From assembly GCA_945865525.1 (NCBI GenBank), contig CAMBDY010000011.1, positions 1 to 64,000 of the forward strand: a stretch of 64,000 nt of DNA. The letters run 5' to 3'. Shown piece after piece: positions 55,269-63,101 of the stretch (positions are counted from its first letter, which is position 1; every line of letters begins with the position of its first letter). Both the position numbers and the translations under genes were made by a program. The notes below the pieces were generated by a model that did no database searches, was not told the origin of the DNA, and saw only the letters and a program-made list of their open reading frames with translations. This DNA is from Nitrospira lenta. GTDB lineage: Bacteria; Nitrospirota; Nitrospiria; Nitrospirales; Nitrospiraceae.

Positions 55269-55723
55269 CCAAGACTTCTTCAGTGAGGGGGCTGGCGAGT
55301 CTCCTCCTAATTATGCTGACTGCCTGCAATAGCGATGTACCGGTACCGGCTTCTGTAGAGTTTTCGGCAGATCAGATTCGGCTGACAATCATCAGACTCG
55401 CCACCAATCCATTTTTGTCTCGGCACGACCTTCATCTTGCACTCGTTGGACCTGGAGGGTGCTCCATCGAGGAGGAGCTGTTTCCCAATACCGGTTATGC
55501 GAGCCGACGGAACCTCTATGTCACGCGAACGGGTTTGCTCTATGTGGTGGGTCAGTTCGATGCCCGCGTTATCGATGCGCAGCATTGCACGATCACGCTG
55601 GCTGAGTTTCGTACTCTTGATCGCTCCGTCACGTTTCTCGGCAGCTTCGATGAAAACGAGGAGAAGCGGTGGACCTATTTCCCTGCCAGTCAGAGGCCAG
55701 AACTCTCCTTTGAGAAACGGTGA
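55265..55723 (+). CDS. Lipoprotein of unknown function
   Basis: 152 residues, GTG start overlapping the previous stop. The leader ends MLTAC, a good lipobox. The mature part is rich in beta-type segments with two cysteines (GGCSIEE and AQHCTITL) that could pair. No family recognised. Co-translated with the GlcG/HbpS gene, which suggests a shared envelope task. Confidence 0.75.
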   Translation: MTKTSSVRGLASLLLIMLTACNSDVPVPASVEFSADQIRLTIIRLATNPFLSRHDLHLALVGPGGCSIEEELFPNTGYASRRNLYVTRTGLLYVVGQFDARVIDAQHCTITLAEFRTLDRSVTFLGSFDENEEKRWTYFPASQRPELSFEKR

Positions 55724-55728
55724 CTCAG

Positions 55729-55944
55729 ATGCATCAGCTCATTATCGGGTTTCATCTGGACGAATATGGGGATTGGGTAGCAGATCTGCACTGTGGTCAT
55801 GGGCAACATGTGCGCCACCAGCCGCCAATGACGAATCGCCCCTGGGTCCTCACAGAGGCAGGTAGGAGGCAACATTTCGGAGAGATCTTGAACTGCAAGA
55901 AGTGCGACGAGGTAGCGGCCCAGAACGTCACGCCCCTCGGCTAG
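55729..55944 (+). CDS. DUF3565-like small protein
   Basis: 71 residues from the ATG at 55729; a GTG at 55720 overlaps the lipoprotein stop and is an alternative. The sequence IIGFHLDEYGDWVADLHCGHGQHVRHQPP, then RPWVLTE and LNCKKCDE, matches DUF3565. Conserved Cys and His residues (CGHGQHVRH, CKKC) suggest metal binding. Function unknown. Confidence 0.85.
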   Translation: MHQLIIGFHLDEYGDWVADLHCGHGQHVRHQPPMTNRPWVLTEAGRRQHFGEILNCKKCDEVAAQNVTPLG

Positions 55945-55962
55945 GGATCCCGACTAACCACT

Positions 55963-56607
55963 TCATCCGTGCCGATCGTTTTTCCAGGGGAAGGCTGTGT
56001 TTGAGTAGCCCCGCACCTCCCAGAAACCTTTCTCGTCTTTTTCCGAAAATGTAATCTCCTTCACCCACTTGGCGCCTTTCCAGGCATAGCGTTTCGGGAC
56101 AATCACCCGCACCGGACCTCCGTGCTCCTTCGTGAGGGGTTTGCCGTTCCATTTGTAGGTCAGGAGCACGTCCTGGTCGTCGCAGGCTTCGATCGGTAAA
56201 TTGGTCGTGTAGTCATCGAACGATTTGAAGAGGACGAACTTGGCTGATGGCAGCGGCTTCACCGTGGCGATGATGTGTTTGAAGCTAACCCCTTCCCATT
56301 CGTTGTCGAACCGGCTCCAGCTCGTGACGCAGTGGAAATCAGAAATATTTTTAAGTTGGGGTTGGGCGAGAAATTCTTCCCATGGCCAGGTGACTGGATT
56401 GGAGACTGTTCCACCGATCACAAGTTGCCAGTCCGAGAGGGGGATGTCCGGCTTAAACCCGAGATCGAGCACAGGCCAGGTTTCAACGAGATGTTGCCCT
56501 GGAGGTAGGCGATCGTCTCCTTCGTAAAACACTTCGCGTTCTTCGCCACCTCGGCGCGCCTTGGCCCATTGTTCCTTGGTTTTGATGAGTCGGTCGTTGT
56601 GGTCCAT
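55963..56607 (-). CDS. Small sulfite-oxidase-fold molybdopterin protein
   Basis: 214 residues from the ATG with GAAGG 6 bases upstream. It matches the oxidoreductase molybdopterin-binding domain: the molybdenum-ligand cysteine in DFHCVTSWSRFDNEWEG, the block LPIEACDDQDVLLTYKWNGKPL and HGGPVRVIVPKRYAWKGAKWV. There is no signal peptide or twin-arginine motif and no C-terminal dimerisation or haem domain, so it is probably cytoplasmic. Substrate unknown. Convergent with DUF3565. Confidence 0.88.
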   Translation of the reverse strand: MDHNDRLIKTKEQWAKARRGGEEREVFYEGDDRLPPGQHLVETWPVLDLGFKPDIPLSDWQLVIGGTVSNPVTWPWEEFLAQPQLKNISDFHCVTSWSRFDNEWEGVSFKHIIATVKPLPSAKFVLFKSFDDYTTNLPIEACDDQDVLLTYKWNGKPLTKEHGGPVRVIVPKRYAWKGAKWVKEITFSEKDEKGFWEVRGYSNTAFPWKNDRHG

Positions 56608-56732
56608 TGTTGCCTTCACTTATTAGGGTATGGGAGTGGTAGCAGTCCTAATACGCTGCCCATTCGACCTGTTAGCTCATCGCCCCGATTGACACCCATG
56701 CGAGGACACCCCATGATATTACACACAGAACC

Positions 56733-57449
56733 ATGAAGAATTCCATGATAACGACTATTCCTGCATACAGGTCAAGCCGTGGTAAGGTCCTGACCGTGGC
56801 GGCCCTTGCCTTCGCGATCGGTGTGTTCTTGTATCTTGATCTCGGACGGTTTCTCTCGCTGGAGTCCTTGCAAGAGCATCGCGATCAGTTGACGACCTTT
56901 ACGAACGCACATTATGTGATTGCGGCGGGACTATTTATCGTGACCTATAGTGCGGTTGTCGGCCTGTCCCTTCCTGGTGCGGCGATCATGACTCTCGTCA
57001 GCGGGTTTCTCTTCGGTAGTCTGTGGGGGACCCTCTTTGCAAACCTAGGCGCCACGACTGGCGCGACCTTGTCTTTTCTGTCCTCGCGCTACCTTCTACA
57101 CGATTGGGTAGAACGAAAATTCGGAGGACTGCTCGGCCCGATCCAAGAGGGATTTTCGAAGAACGCTTTCCATTACTTGATGACTCTTCGCTTGATCCCT
57201 CTGTTTCCTTTCTTTCTCGTCAACATGGTCTCAGGACTCACACGTGTCAGCCTGAGCACCTACGTAACCGCGACGGCTCTTGGTATCATTCCTGGGAGTT
57301 TTGTCTTTGCCTATGCAGGCCGACAGCTCGGATCGATTAATTCGTTGCGCGAGATTGCTTCGTCGAATGTGTTGATGGCGTTCACGTTGCTCGGGCTCCT
57401 GGCACTGGTGCCCGTCCTCTACAAAAATTTCACCGCTAAGCCACTATGA
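56733..57449 (+). CDS. TVP38/TMEM64 family membrane protein
   Basis: 238 residues with about six membrane helices. The SNARE-associated (DedA-like) core is SLPGAAIMTLVSGFLFGSLWGTLFANLGATTGA followed by MTLRLIPLFPFFLVNMVSGLTRVSL. Members may scramble or export lipids. It is directly followed by a MerA-like flavoprotein gene, a pairing found in several phyla. Confidence 0.9.
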   Translation: MKNSMITTIPAYRSSRGKVLTVAALAFAIGVFLYLDLGRFLSLESLQEHRDQLTTFTNAHYVIAAGLFIVTYSAVVGLSLPGAAIMTLVSGFLFGSLWGTLFANLGATTGATLSFLSSRYLLHDWVERKFGGLLGPIQEGFSKNAFHYLMTLRLIPLFPFFLVNMVSGLTRVSLSTYVTATALGIIPGSFVFAYAGRQLGSINSLREIASSNVLMAFTLLGLLALVPVLYKNFTAKPL

Positions 57450-57459
57450 CCATAACTTT

Positions 57460-57487
57460 GTGAAGTGTGAGGCGTGAACGTGAAATG
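57460..57487. repeat. Heptad-repeat array
   Basis: GTGAAGT, GTGAGGC, GTGAACG, TGAAATG: four 7-base units between the TVP38 and flavoprotein genes. Confidence 0.55.
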
Positions 57488-57511
57488 TAAAAGAACATGG
57501 GGATCGCTACG

Positions 57512-59068
57512 ATGAGTCGTCAGGAAAAACCTTTGATGCTCCCGGACGATGAGCACAACCGGATGCTTCTTGGTAACGTCCATCCTGCCACCTGGGTGAA
57601 TCCTGACCCTGCCAACCGCTACAATCTCGTGGTGATTGGGGCTGGACCGGCTGGGCTGATTACGGCAGTCGTAGCGGCAGGCCTCGGGGCGAAGGTCGCC
57701 TTGATCGAGCGGCGTTTAATGGGCGGTGATTGTCTGAACGCTGGCTGCGTACCTTCTAAAGCTCTGATTCGGGCGGCGAAAGCGTGGTCCGATCTCAGGC
57801 GAGCAGAAGAATTCGGAATTCATATACCTCCTGGCGTGACCTATGACTTTGGGGCAGTGATGGCACGGATGCGAAAGCTGCGCGCGAGAATTAGCCACCA
57901 TGATTCCGCCCACCGGTACAAGTCGCTCGGAGTGGATGTCTATATCGGTGAGGCTAGGTTTGCCAATGCAGAGGCGGTGGAGGTTGTAGGCCCAGCCGGC
58001 GACCGGATTGTAAGGTTTGCGAAGGCCGCCATCTGTACTGGGGCGAGGGCTTCCGCTCCGCCTATTCCAGGTCTCCCAGAAGCCGGCTACCTGACGAACG
58101 AAACGGTTTTTTCATTGACCGAGCGTCCATCCCGTTTAGCAGTTATTGGAGCTGGGCCGGTCGGATGCGAATTAGCGCAGGCCTTTGCGCGTTTCGGCAG
58201 CCAGGTCTATCTGGTTGAGCGGCGGCACGGGGTGATGCCAAATGAAGACCGGGACGCAGCGCAGATCATTGAGCAGTCCCTCCTTCGAGACGGTGTCCAG
58301 CTGCTCTGCTGTGGCAGCGATCTCCATGTGGCCAGCACGGAGAGGGGCAAGCGGTTGATGGTCGATTCCCATGGCCAGAGGTATGATGTGATGGTGGATG
58401 AAATCCTCGTCGGCACCGGGCGTACGCCGAATGTGGAGGGGCTTGGGTTGGAGGCGGCTAGGGTCGAATACGATACGACCGGTGTGAGGGTGAATAATCG
58501 ATTACAGACGACGAGTCCTCGTATCTTCGCTGCCGGAGACATTTGCTCCAAGTATAAGTTCACCCATGCGGCTGATGCGATGGCGCAGGTCCTCATCCAG
58601 AATGCCCTCTTCCCTCATCCCTTTGGTTTGGCCTATGCGAATGTGGATTCGTTGATCATGCCTTGGTGTACCTTTACGGAGCCGGAGATTGCCCATGTGG
58701 GTCTGTACCCAAATAATGGGAAGGCTCAGGGTCTGGAGGTGGAAACCTATACGGCCAAGTTGGATGAAGTGGATCGCGCGATCCTCGACGGAGAAGAGTC
58801 GGGGTTTGCGCGTGTACATATTCAGAAAGGCTATGACAGGATATTGGGAGCAACAATCGTGGCAGCCCATGCGGGGGAGATGATCAACGAATTCTCCGTG
58901 CTGATGAAAGCGGGAGCCGGAGCCAAGGTGGTTGCTGGGACGATCCATCCCTATCCGACGCAGGCTGAGGTGAATAAGAAGGCAGTAAACCTCTGGCGAA
59001 AGGCGCATTTTACTCCGCGTACGAAGGCCCTGCTGGTGAAGTTGTTTGCCTGGCTGAGGAGGGGATGA
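57512..59068 (+). CDS. MerA-like pyridine-nucleotide-disulfide oxidoreductase
   Basis: 518 residues from the ATG at 57512; an ATG at 57497 is possible. FAD fold NLVVIGAGPAGLITAVVAAGLGAKVALIERR, redox pair GGDCLNAGCVPSK near residue 75, NAD fold RLAVIGAGPVGCELAQAFARFG and catalytic HPYPTQAE near the end. It lacks the N-terminal metal-binding domain and the C-terminal Cys pair of true mercuric reductase, so its substrate is something else. Follows the TVP38 gene. Confidence 0.9.
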   Translation: MSRQEKPLMLPDDEHNRMLLGNVHPATWVNPDPANRYNLVVIGAGPAGLITAVVAAGLGAKVALIERRLMGGDCLNAGCVPSKALIRAAKAWSDLRRAEEFGIHIPPGVTYDFGAVMARMRKLRARISHHDSAHRYKSLGVDVYIGEARFANAEAVEVVGPAGDRIVRFAKAAICTGARASAPPIPGLPEAGYLTNETVFSLTERPSRLAVIGAGPVGCELAQAFARFGSQVYLVERRHGVMPNEDRDAAQIIEQSLLRDGVQLLCCGSDLHVASTERGKRLMVDSHGQRYDVMVDEILVGTGRTPNVEGLGLEAARVEYDTTGVRVNNRLQTTSPRIFAAGDICSKYKFTHAADAMAQVLIQNALFPHPFGLAYANVDSLIMPWCTFTEPEIAHVGLYPNNGKAQGLEVETYTAKLDEVDRAILDGEESGFARVHIQKGYDRILGATIVAAHAGEMINEFSVLMKAGAGAKVVAGTIHPYPTQAEVNKKAVNLWRKAHFTPRTKALLVKLFAWLRRG

Positions 59069-59928
59069 GAAAGGAACAGGTATCCCAGGGCGCGTGCAAC
59101 GCGTGGCCTCAGACGGCCCTCGTTGAATGGGCGCACGCACGACTGGCCGTCTTGTGGATGTGGGAAGCAAGAGAGGCGTGGTCATCTGTGCTTGTGGTGA
59201 TAGGGTTGCTGATTGCGCCTATGGCTGTGCGGGCGGAGTCGCCATCCGTGATCGAGGTGGGGAAGTTTTCTAGTGGAACGGCGGGGCAGGCGTTATCGTT
59301 GCTGGAGGGCTGGAAACCGCTCACGTTTAAGAAGATCCCCAAACAGACTCATTATGAATTGGTGAAGGACGGAGAGAGCGTTGTAGTCAAAGCCACGAGC
59401 GATGCCTCTGCTTCCGGTCTAACAAAAGAGGTTAGGATCGATCCTAAGGACTATCCAATCATTCGCTGGCGCTGGAGGGTGGAGAACGTCTTGGCAGGGA
59501 GCGATGTGGGCCGAAAAGACGGAGACGACTATCCCGCTAGGCTCTATGTCACCTTTGCCTATGATCCGGAGAAGACTAGTTTCTCTAAGAAGCTGACCTA
59601 TAAGGCGGGACGTGCGCTTTTCGGGGAGATTCCCATTGGGGCGCTCAATTATATCTGGGACAGGAAGGCGTCAATCGGCACGATCGTCGAGAATGCCTAC
59701 ACGAGTTTTGCTCAGATGATCGTGGTGGAGAGCGGACCGCAGAAAATTGGAGTCTGGGTCGAAGAGGAACGGAACATCTATGAGGATTATAAGCGCGCGT
59801 TCAGCGAGGAGCCCCCGATGATCAATGGGGTGGCGATTATGACGGATACGGATAATACCAAGGAGCGGGCCACGGCCTATTACGGCGATATTGTTTTTCT
59901 GAAATCGGTGAAGGAGTCGTCCCAGTGA
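59065..59928 (+). CDS. Secreted DUF3047 protein
   Basis: 287 residues from the ATG that overlaps the previous stop (ATGA). The first 31 residues look unlike coding sequence and a start at 59158 would give a normal signal peptide ending MAVRA; I cannot decide. The mature part has the DUF3047 hallmarks: IRWRWRVENVLAGSDV, DDYPARLYVTFAYD, GALNYIWD and VVESGPQKIGVWVEEERNIYEDYKRAF. Probably periplasmic. Confidence 0.84.
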   Translation: MRKEQVSQGACNAWPQTALVEWAHARLAVLWMWEAREAWSSVLVVIGLLIAPMAVRAESPSVIEVGKFSSGTAGQALSLLEGWKPLTFKKIPKQTHYELVKDGESVVVKATSDASASGLTKEVRIDPKDYPIIRWRWRVENVLAGSDVGRKDGDDYPARLYVTFAYDPEKTSFSKKLTYKAGRALFGEIPIGALNYIWDRKASIGTIVENAYTSFAQMIVVESGPQKIGVWVEEERNIYEDYKRAFSEEPPMINGVAIMTDTDNTKERATAYYGDIVFLKSVKESSQ

Positions 59929-60053
59929 GCCTGTGTCGTCGGGTGCCCCAGTTGTCCCTCACTCTTTCAAATCGACTCCCGTTGGTTCGCATAGAAAGCG
60001 GGGTTGCTACAATGCGGCCATGCGAGTGAATCATTGTGCGAGCCTCTAGCCTC

Positions 60054-61454
60054 ATGGCACAGAAGACACGTCACTCGGCCAAGCTTGACCAGCTTCCTGT
60101 CCGGATCGTAGGACTGTTGCGCGAGATTGGGGTGCTAGGGGATCAACGGGGCTGTCACGTCTATGTTGTCGGTGGTGCGGTTCGTGACCTTTTGCTCGGG
60201 CAGATGACGCTAGATCTTGATTTGGCCGTGGAAGGGGATGGTATCGCCTTTGCGCGGGCGGTAGCCGATCGATACCGAGCGGGGCTGGTGGTGTTTGAGC
60301 GGTTTGCGACGGCGCGGCTGGTCTTCCCGGACGGCCTCAAAATGGATATTGCGACGACCAGGCGGGAGTCCTACGCAGAGCCCGCTTTCCTGCCGACGGT
60401 TCAGCGTGCGTCGATTGAGGAAGACCTTTATCGGCGCGACTTTACCATCAATGCCATCGCGATGCATCTCAATCCCGGGGAGTTTGGGCGGCGGCTCGAT
60501 GTCTACGGAGGCCGTCACGATCTTCGCGCGGGCAGGATCCGCGTACTGCATGTTGGCAGTTTTCAGGATGATCCCACTCGTATCTTCAGGGCTATCCGGT
60601 TCGAACAACGGTTCAGGTTTCACCTTGAGTCTAGTACCTTGCGTCTACTCAGGCAAGCGGCCTCGATGAATCTGATTCAGCAGCTCTCCGGTCCGCGCTT
60701 ACAGAACGAAATTCTGGTGCTGTTCGCCGAGCGCGATCCGGTACGCGCGATTGCGCGCCTGGCAGGGCTGAAATTGCTTCGGTTTCTCCATGGCCGTCTG
60801 CGCTATACGGCGGATGTGAAGCGCGTAGTTCTGGCCCTTCCCAAGGCGCTTGCTTGGTGGGGTAAGCAATTCCCTGATGTGGTGATTGATCGCACAAGTG
60901 TCTATCTTATGGCCCTATCGAGCGCGTCCAGTCCGGTTGTGATCGCTGCGATCATCAAGCGGCTGGCCTGTTCACGCGAGCAGTCGAGGAAGCTGAGCGC
61001 CGGTGGGAAGCAGGCCGATCGTATCCTGAAGAGACTTACCGATCGCGGAGCCCTACGACCATCGCAGGTTTATCGTCTGTTGGTCGATCTCCCGAGCGAA
61101 GCCCTTGTCTTGCTTCTTGCGAAGCAGATGAGTCGTCAGCAGGCGACGCGATTGAGCCTGTTGAGGAGATATCTGATGGTCTATGAGAAGAGTAGGGCGG
61201 TCACGACGGTATTGACGGGGAAAAATCTTCAGGCCATGAGGCTCAAGCCTGGACCCCAGTACGGGATCATTTTGGGAAAATTACTGGATGCGCGGATTGA
61301 TGGACTGATCACCAGCGAGGTGGAAGAACGAGCCTTTGTTCAGGAAGGGCTTGGCGCTTGGAGTGATTGTCGGGCAGCCAGTAGGATGCTCGACAAGTTT
61401 CTCAGGACAAAAACGGCGAAGCGGCCTTCGTCAATGGTATCTCGTGAGGGATAA
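60054..61454 (+). CDS. tRNA nucleotidyltransferase/poly(A) polymerase family protein
   Basis: 466 residues from the ATG at 60054. Class II nucleotidyltransferase motifs: GGAVRDLLLG, DLDLAVEGDG with the metal aspartates, RRDFTINAIA and DPTRIFRAIRFEQRF. The long helical C-terminal part (residues 230-466) is not strongly conserved. The EGDG form occurs in Aquifex-type enzymes where CC- and A-addition are split, so it may add only part of CCA. No partner gene is in the window. Confidence 0.88.
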   Translation: MAQKTRHSAKLDQLPVRIVGLLREIGVLGDQRGCHVYVVGGAVRDLLLGQMTLDLDLAVEGDGIAFARAVADRYRAGLVVFERFATARLVFPDGLKMDIATTRRESYAEPAFLPTVQRASIEEDLYRRDFTINAIAMHLNPGEFGRRLDVYGGRHDLRAGRIRVLHVGSFQDDPTRIFRAIRFEQRFRFHLESSTLRLLRQAASMNLIQQLSGPRLQNEILVLFAERDPVRAIARLAGLKLLRFLHGRLRYTADVKRVVLALPKALAWWGKQFPDVVIDRTSVYLMALSSASSPVVIAAIIKRLACSREQSRKLSAGGKQADRILKRLTDRGALRPSQVYRLLVDLPSEALVLLLAKQMSRQQATRLSLLRRYLMVYEKSRAVTTVLTGKNLQAMRLKPGPQYGIILGKLLDARIDGLITSEVEERAFVQEGLGAWSDCRAASRMLDKFLRTKTAKRPSSMVSREG

Positions 61455-61459
61455 GAGGG

Positions 61460-61503
61460 TATAGCGGGCAGCGTATCGCTGGAATAAAATTGCCCGCGCT
61501 ATT
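61460..61503. terminator. Stem-loop between convergent genes
   Basis: TATAGCGGGCA pairs with TGCCCGCgCTAT with a 2-base bulge and a loop of about 20 bases, then TTTGG. Ends the nucleotidyltransferase gene. Confidence 0.5.
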
Positions 61504-61602
61504 TGGACTATACGCTATTAGGAATAGGCTCGATGCTTTTCGTGAGGAGACACAAACAACGTTTTACGAGCGACGCCTCACTGATGGTAGAAGCGGCGTC
61601 CG

Positions 61603-62268
61603 TCAGTTCAATGAGCTGATGGAGAGCGACACTTCATTTGGCAGCAAGAGCGTTACGCTCATTTGGTGCGTCGGGTCCGGTTGAATGAGAGCAAACAGCG
61701 GCATGGGCTGAGGGACGCTGCTCGGAGGCCAGGCCAGTAGGACGGGAAAGTCGAGTAACGGAGAAACCGTTGTCAGGCTAGACAGGCGCAGGCGAAAGGC
61801 CATCAAGATGTCGCGCAGCCGTCCGGTTTGGTCTTCTTCGGAAAGAGAGTGGCTCGTGGCAATCCCAGATTCCCAGAGGGGTCTAGTGATTGTAACCGGG
61901 AACGTAATGCCGAGTTGTAAGGCGGTCGGTGTGACATCGATCAAGATTCCGGCCTGAATCGCCGCGGTCCGGTCGAGAAGGTTGAGCGGGACGTTTGTTG
62001 CTCCCGCCACTTCATATCCATCGGCAGATTTTTCTTTCACAGGCTCTTGGAGCTCGAACGCTTGGCGCTGTCCAGTCAGAGTCTCTGCGACTGCTTCGGC
62101 CTGGTCTGGCACCTTGGTCGCTGTCTGCGGCAAGGCCTTCATGATTCCGTCATAGACCGCACGCGCCGATATAGACCATGCATCATTGAAAGGACGGCCT
62201 GCGAAGGCGGCATCGGCCGCCTTCTTTTCGTCGCAGGTCAGAGATTTTGGTGGTGGCGTATTGGTCAT
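61603..62268 (-). CDS. Unknown protein
   Basis: 221 residues, no signal or membrane helix. An N-terminal helical segment (CDEKKAADAAFAGRPFNDAWSISARAVYDGIMKAL) precedes a beta-rich C-terminal part with proline-rich strands (LLAWPPSSVPQPMPLFALIQ). No family recognised. No clear ribosome site, but length and composition support a gene. Divergent from the J-domain gene. Confidence 0.65.
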   Translation of the reverse strand: MTNTPPPKSLTCDEKKAADAAFAGRPFNDAWSISARAVYDGIMKALPQTATKVPDQAEAVAETLTGQRQAFELQEPVKEKSADGYEVAGATNVPLNLLDRTAAIQAGILIDVTPTALQLGITFPVTITRPLWESGIATSHSLSEEDQTGRLRDILMAFRLRLSSLTTVSPLLDFPVLLAWPPSSVPQPMPLFALIQPDPTHQMSVTLLLPNEVSLSISSLN

Positions 62269-62405
62269 GCCATTAGTGTAAGTTGCTTTGGGAGGAAGTC
62301 AAGGGCTGGCGTGTTTGATATTGATTCGACAGCGATTATTTGGGTAGAGGCATATCGTTGGCGGTCTAGGTGCGTTGCTCCAAGGTGCATGGTATAGTCG
62401 CCACT

Positions 62406-63047
62406 ATGGCACGAGTCGACTTTTATCAGGTGCTGGGGGTTTCGCGCGATGCGTCGGACGACGCGATCAAGAAAGCCTACCGGAAGCTAGTTTTCCAGCA
62501 CCATCCTGATCGCCATCCCGCCAGTACGTCGGCTGAATCCAAAATCCGTGAAATCAATGCAGCCTATGAAATCATTGGTGATTCGGAGAAGCGTCGGAAC
62601 TATGACCGGCTCAATTGGGGGGAGGAAGTAGCGCGGGATGAAGCGGCCGATCCGCTCGTTATCCTCGAGGAGATGGAGCAGAAGCTCTTCGATGAGGGGC
62701 GCAAGGAAGTGTTTGCAGTCCTGATGAAAGACGTGATGCGGATTAGGTTCGAGCTCGCCGTGATTCGTGAGCGGACGGTGGCGGATCAAGGGTATGACAC
62801 GTTCAAAGATGCCATGCTGCAGGCTCGGGCATCAGAGATCATGGATGAGCTGGTGACTCCGGAGATGGAGGGGCGCAAGCAGCGGCTTATCGAAGTGGCC
62901 TTGGAAATGCTCCTGTCTCAGGGGGCGGCTAAGCGAGGTGATCCGGGAGGTGTCCAAGCGTTATGCGGGCAGCTCGAGGAGGTGTTTCGCAAGGGCCGGA
63001 AGAAGGGCTACGCCGCTGCGCTGGAGCTGTTTTATGAAAGAAGATAA
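62406..63047 (+). CDS. J-domain co-chaperone-like protein
   Basis: 213 residues from the ATG at 62406. A complete J domain occupies residues 4-66, with HPD at 33-35 (FQHHPDRHP). There is no Gly/Phe or zinc region. The remaining 145 residues are helical and charged ([38 protein letters not shown]) and not recognised. It likely directs DnaK to a specific client. Confidence 0.88.
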   Translation: MARVDFYQVLGVSRDASDDAIKKAYRKLVFQHHPDRHPASTSAESKIREINAAYEIIGDSEKRRNYDRLNWGEEVARDEAADPLVILEEMEQKLFDEGRKEVFAVLMKDVMRIRFELAVIRERTVADQGYDTFKDAMLQARASEIMDELVTPEMEGRKQRLIEVALEMLLSQGAAKRGDPGGVQALCGQLEEVFRKGRKKGYAAALELFYERR

Positions 63048-63101
63048 CGATGAATGCAGCGCGCTGAGCCATGAGTGTCGGCGATAAATTTCAGATAGCG
63101 G

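Noticed and set aside
57512-59068. Calling this gene mercuric reductase (merA)
   Set aside because: No N-terminal HMA domain and no C-terminal vicinal cysteines, both needed for mercury reduction.
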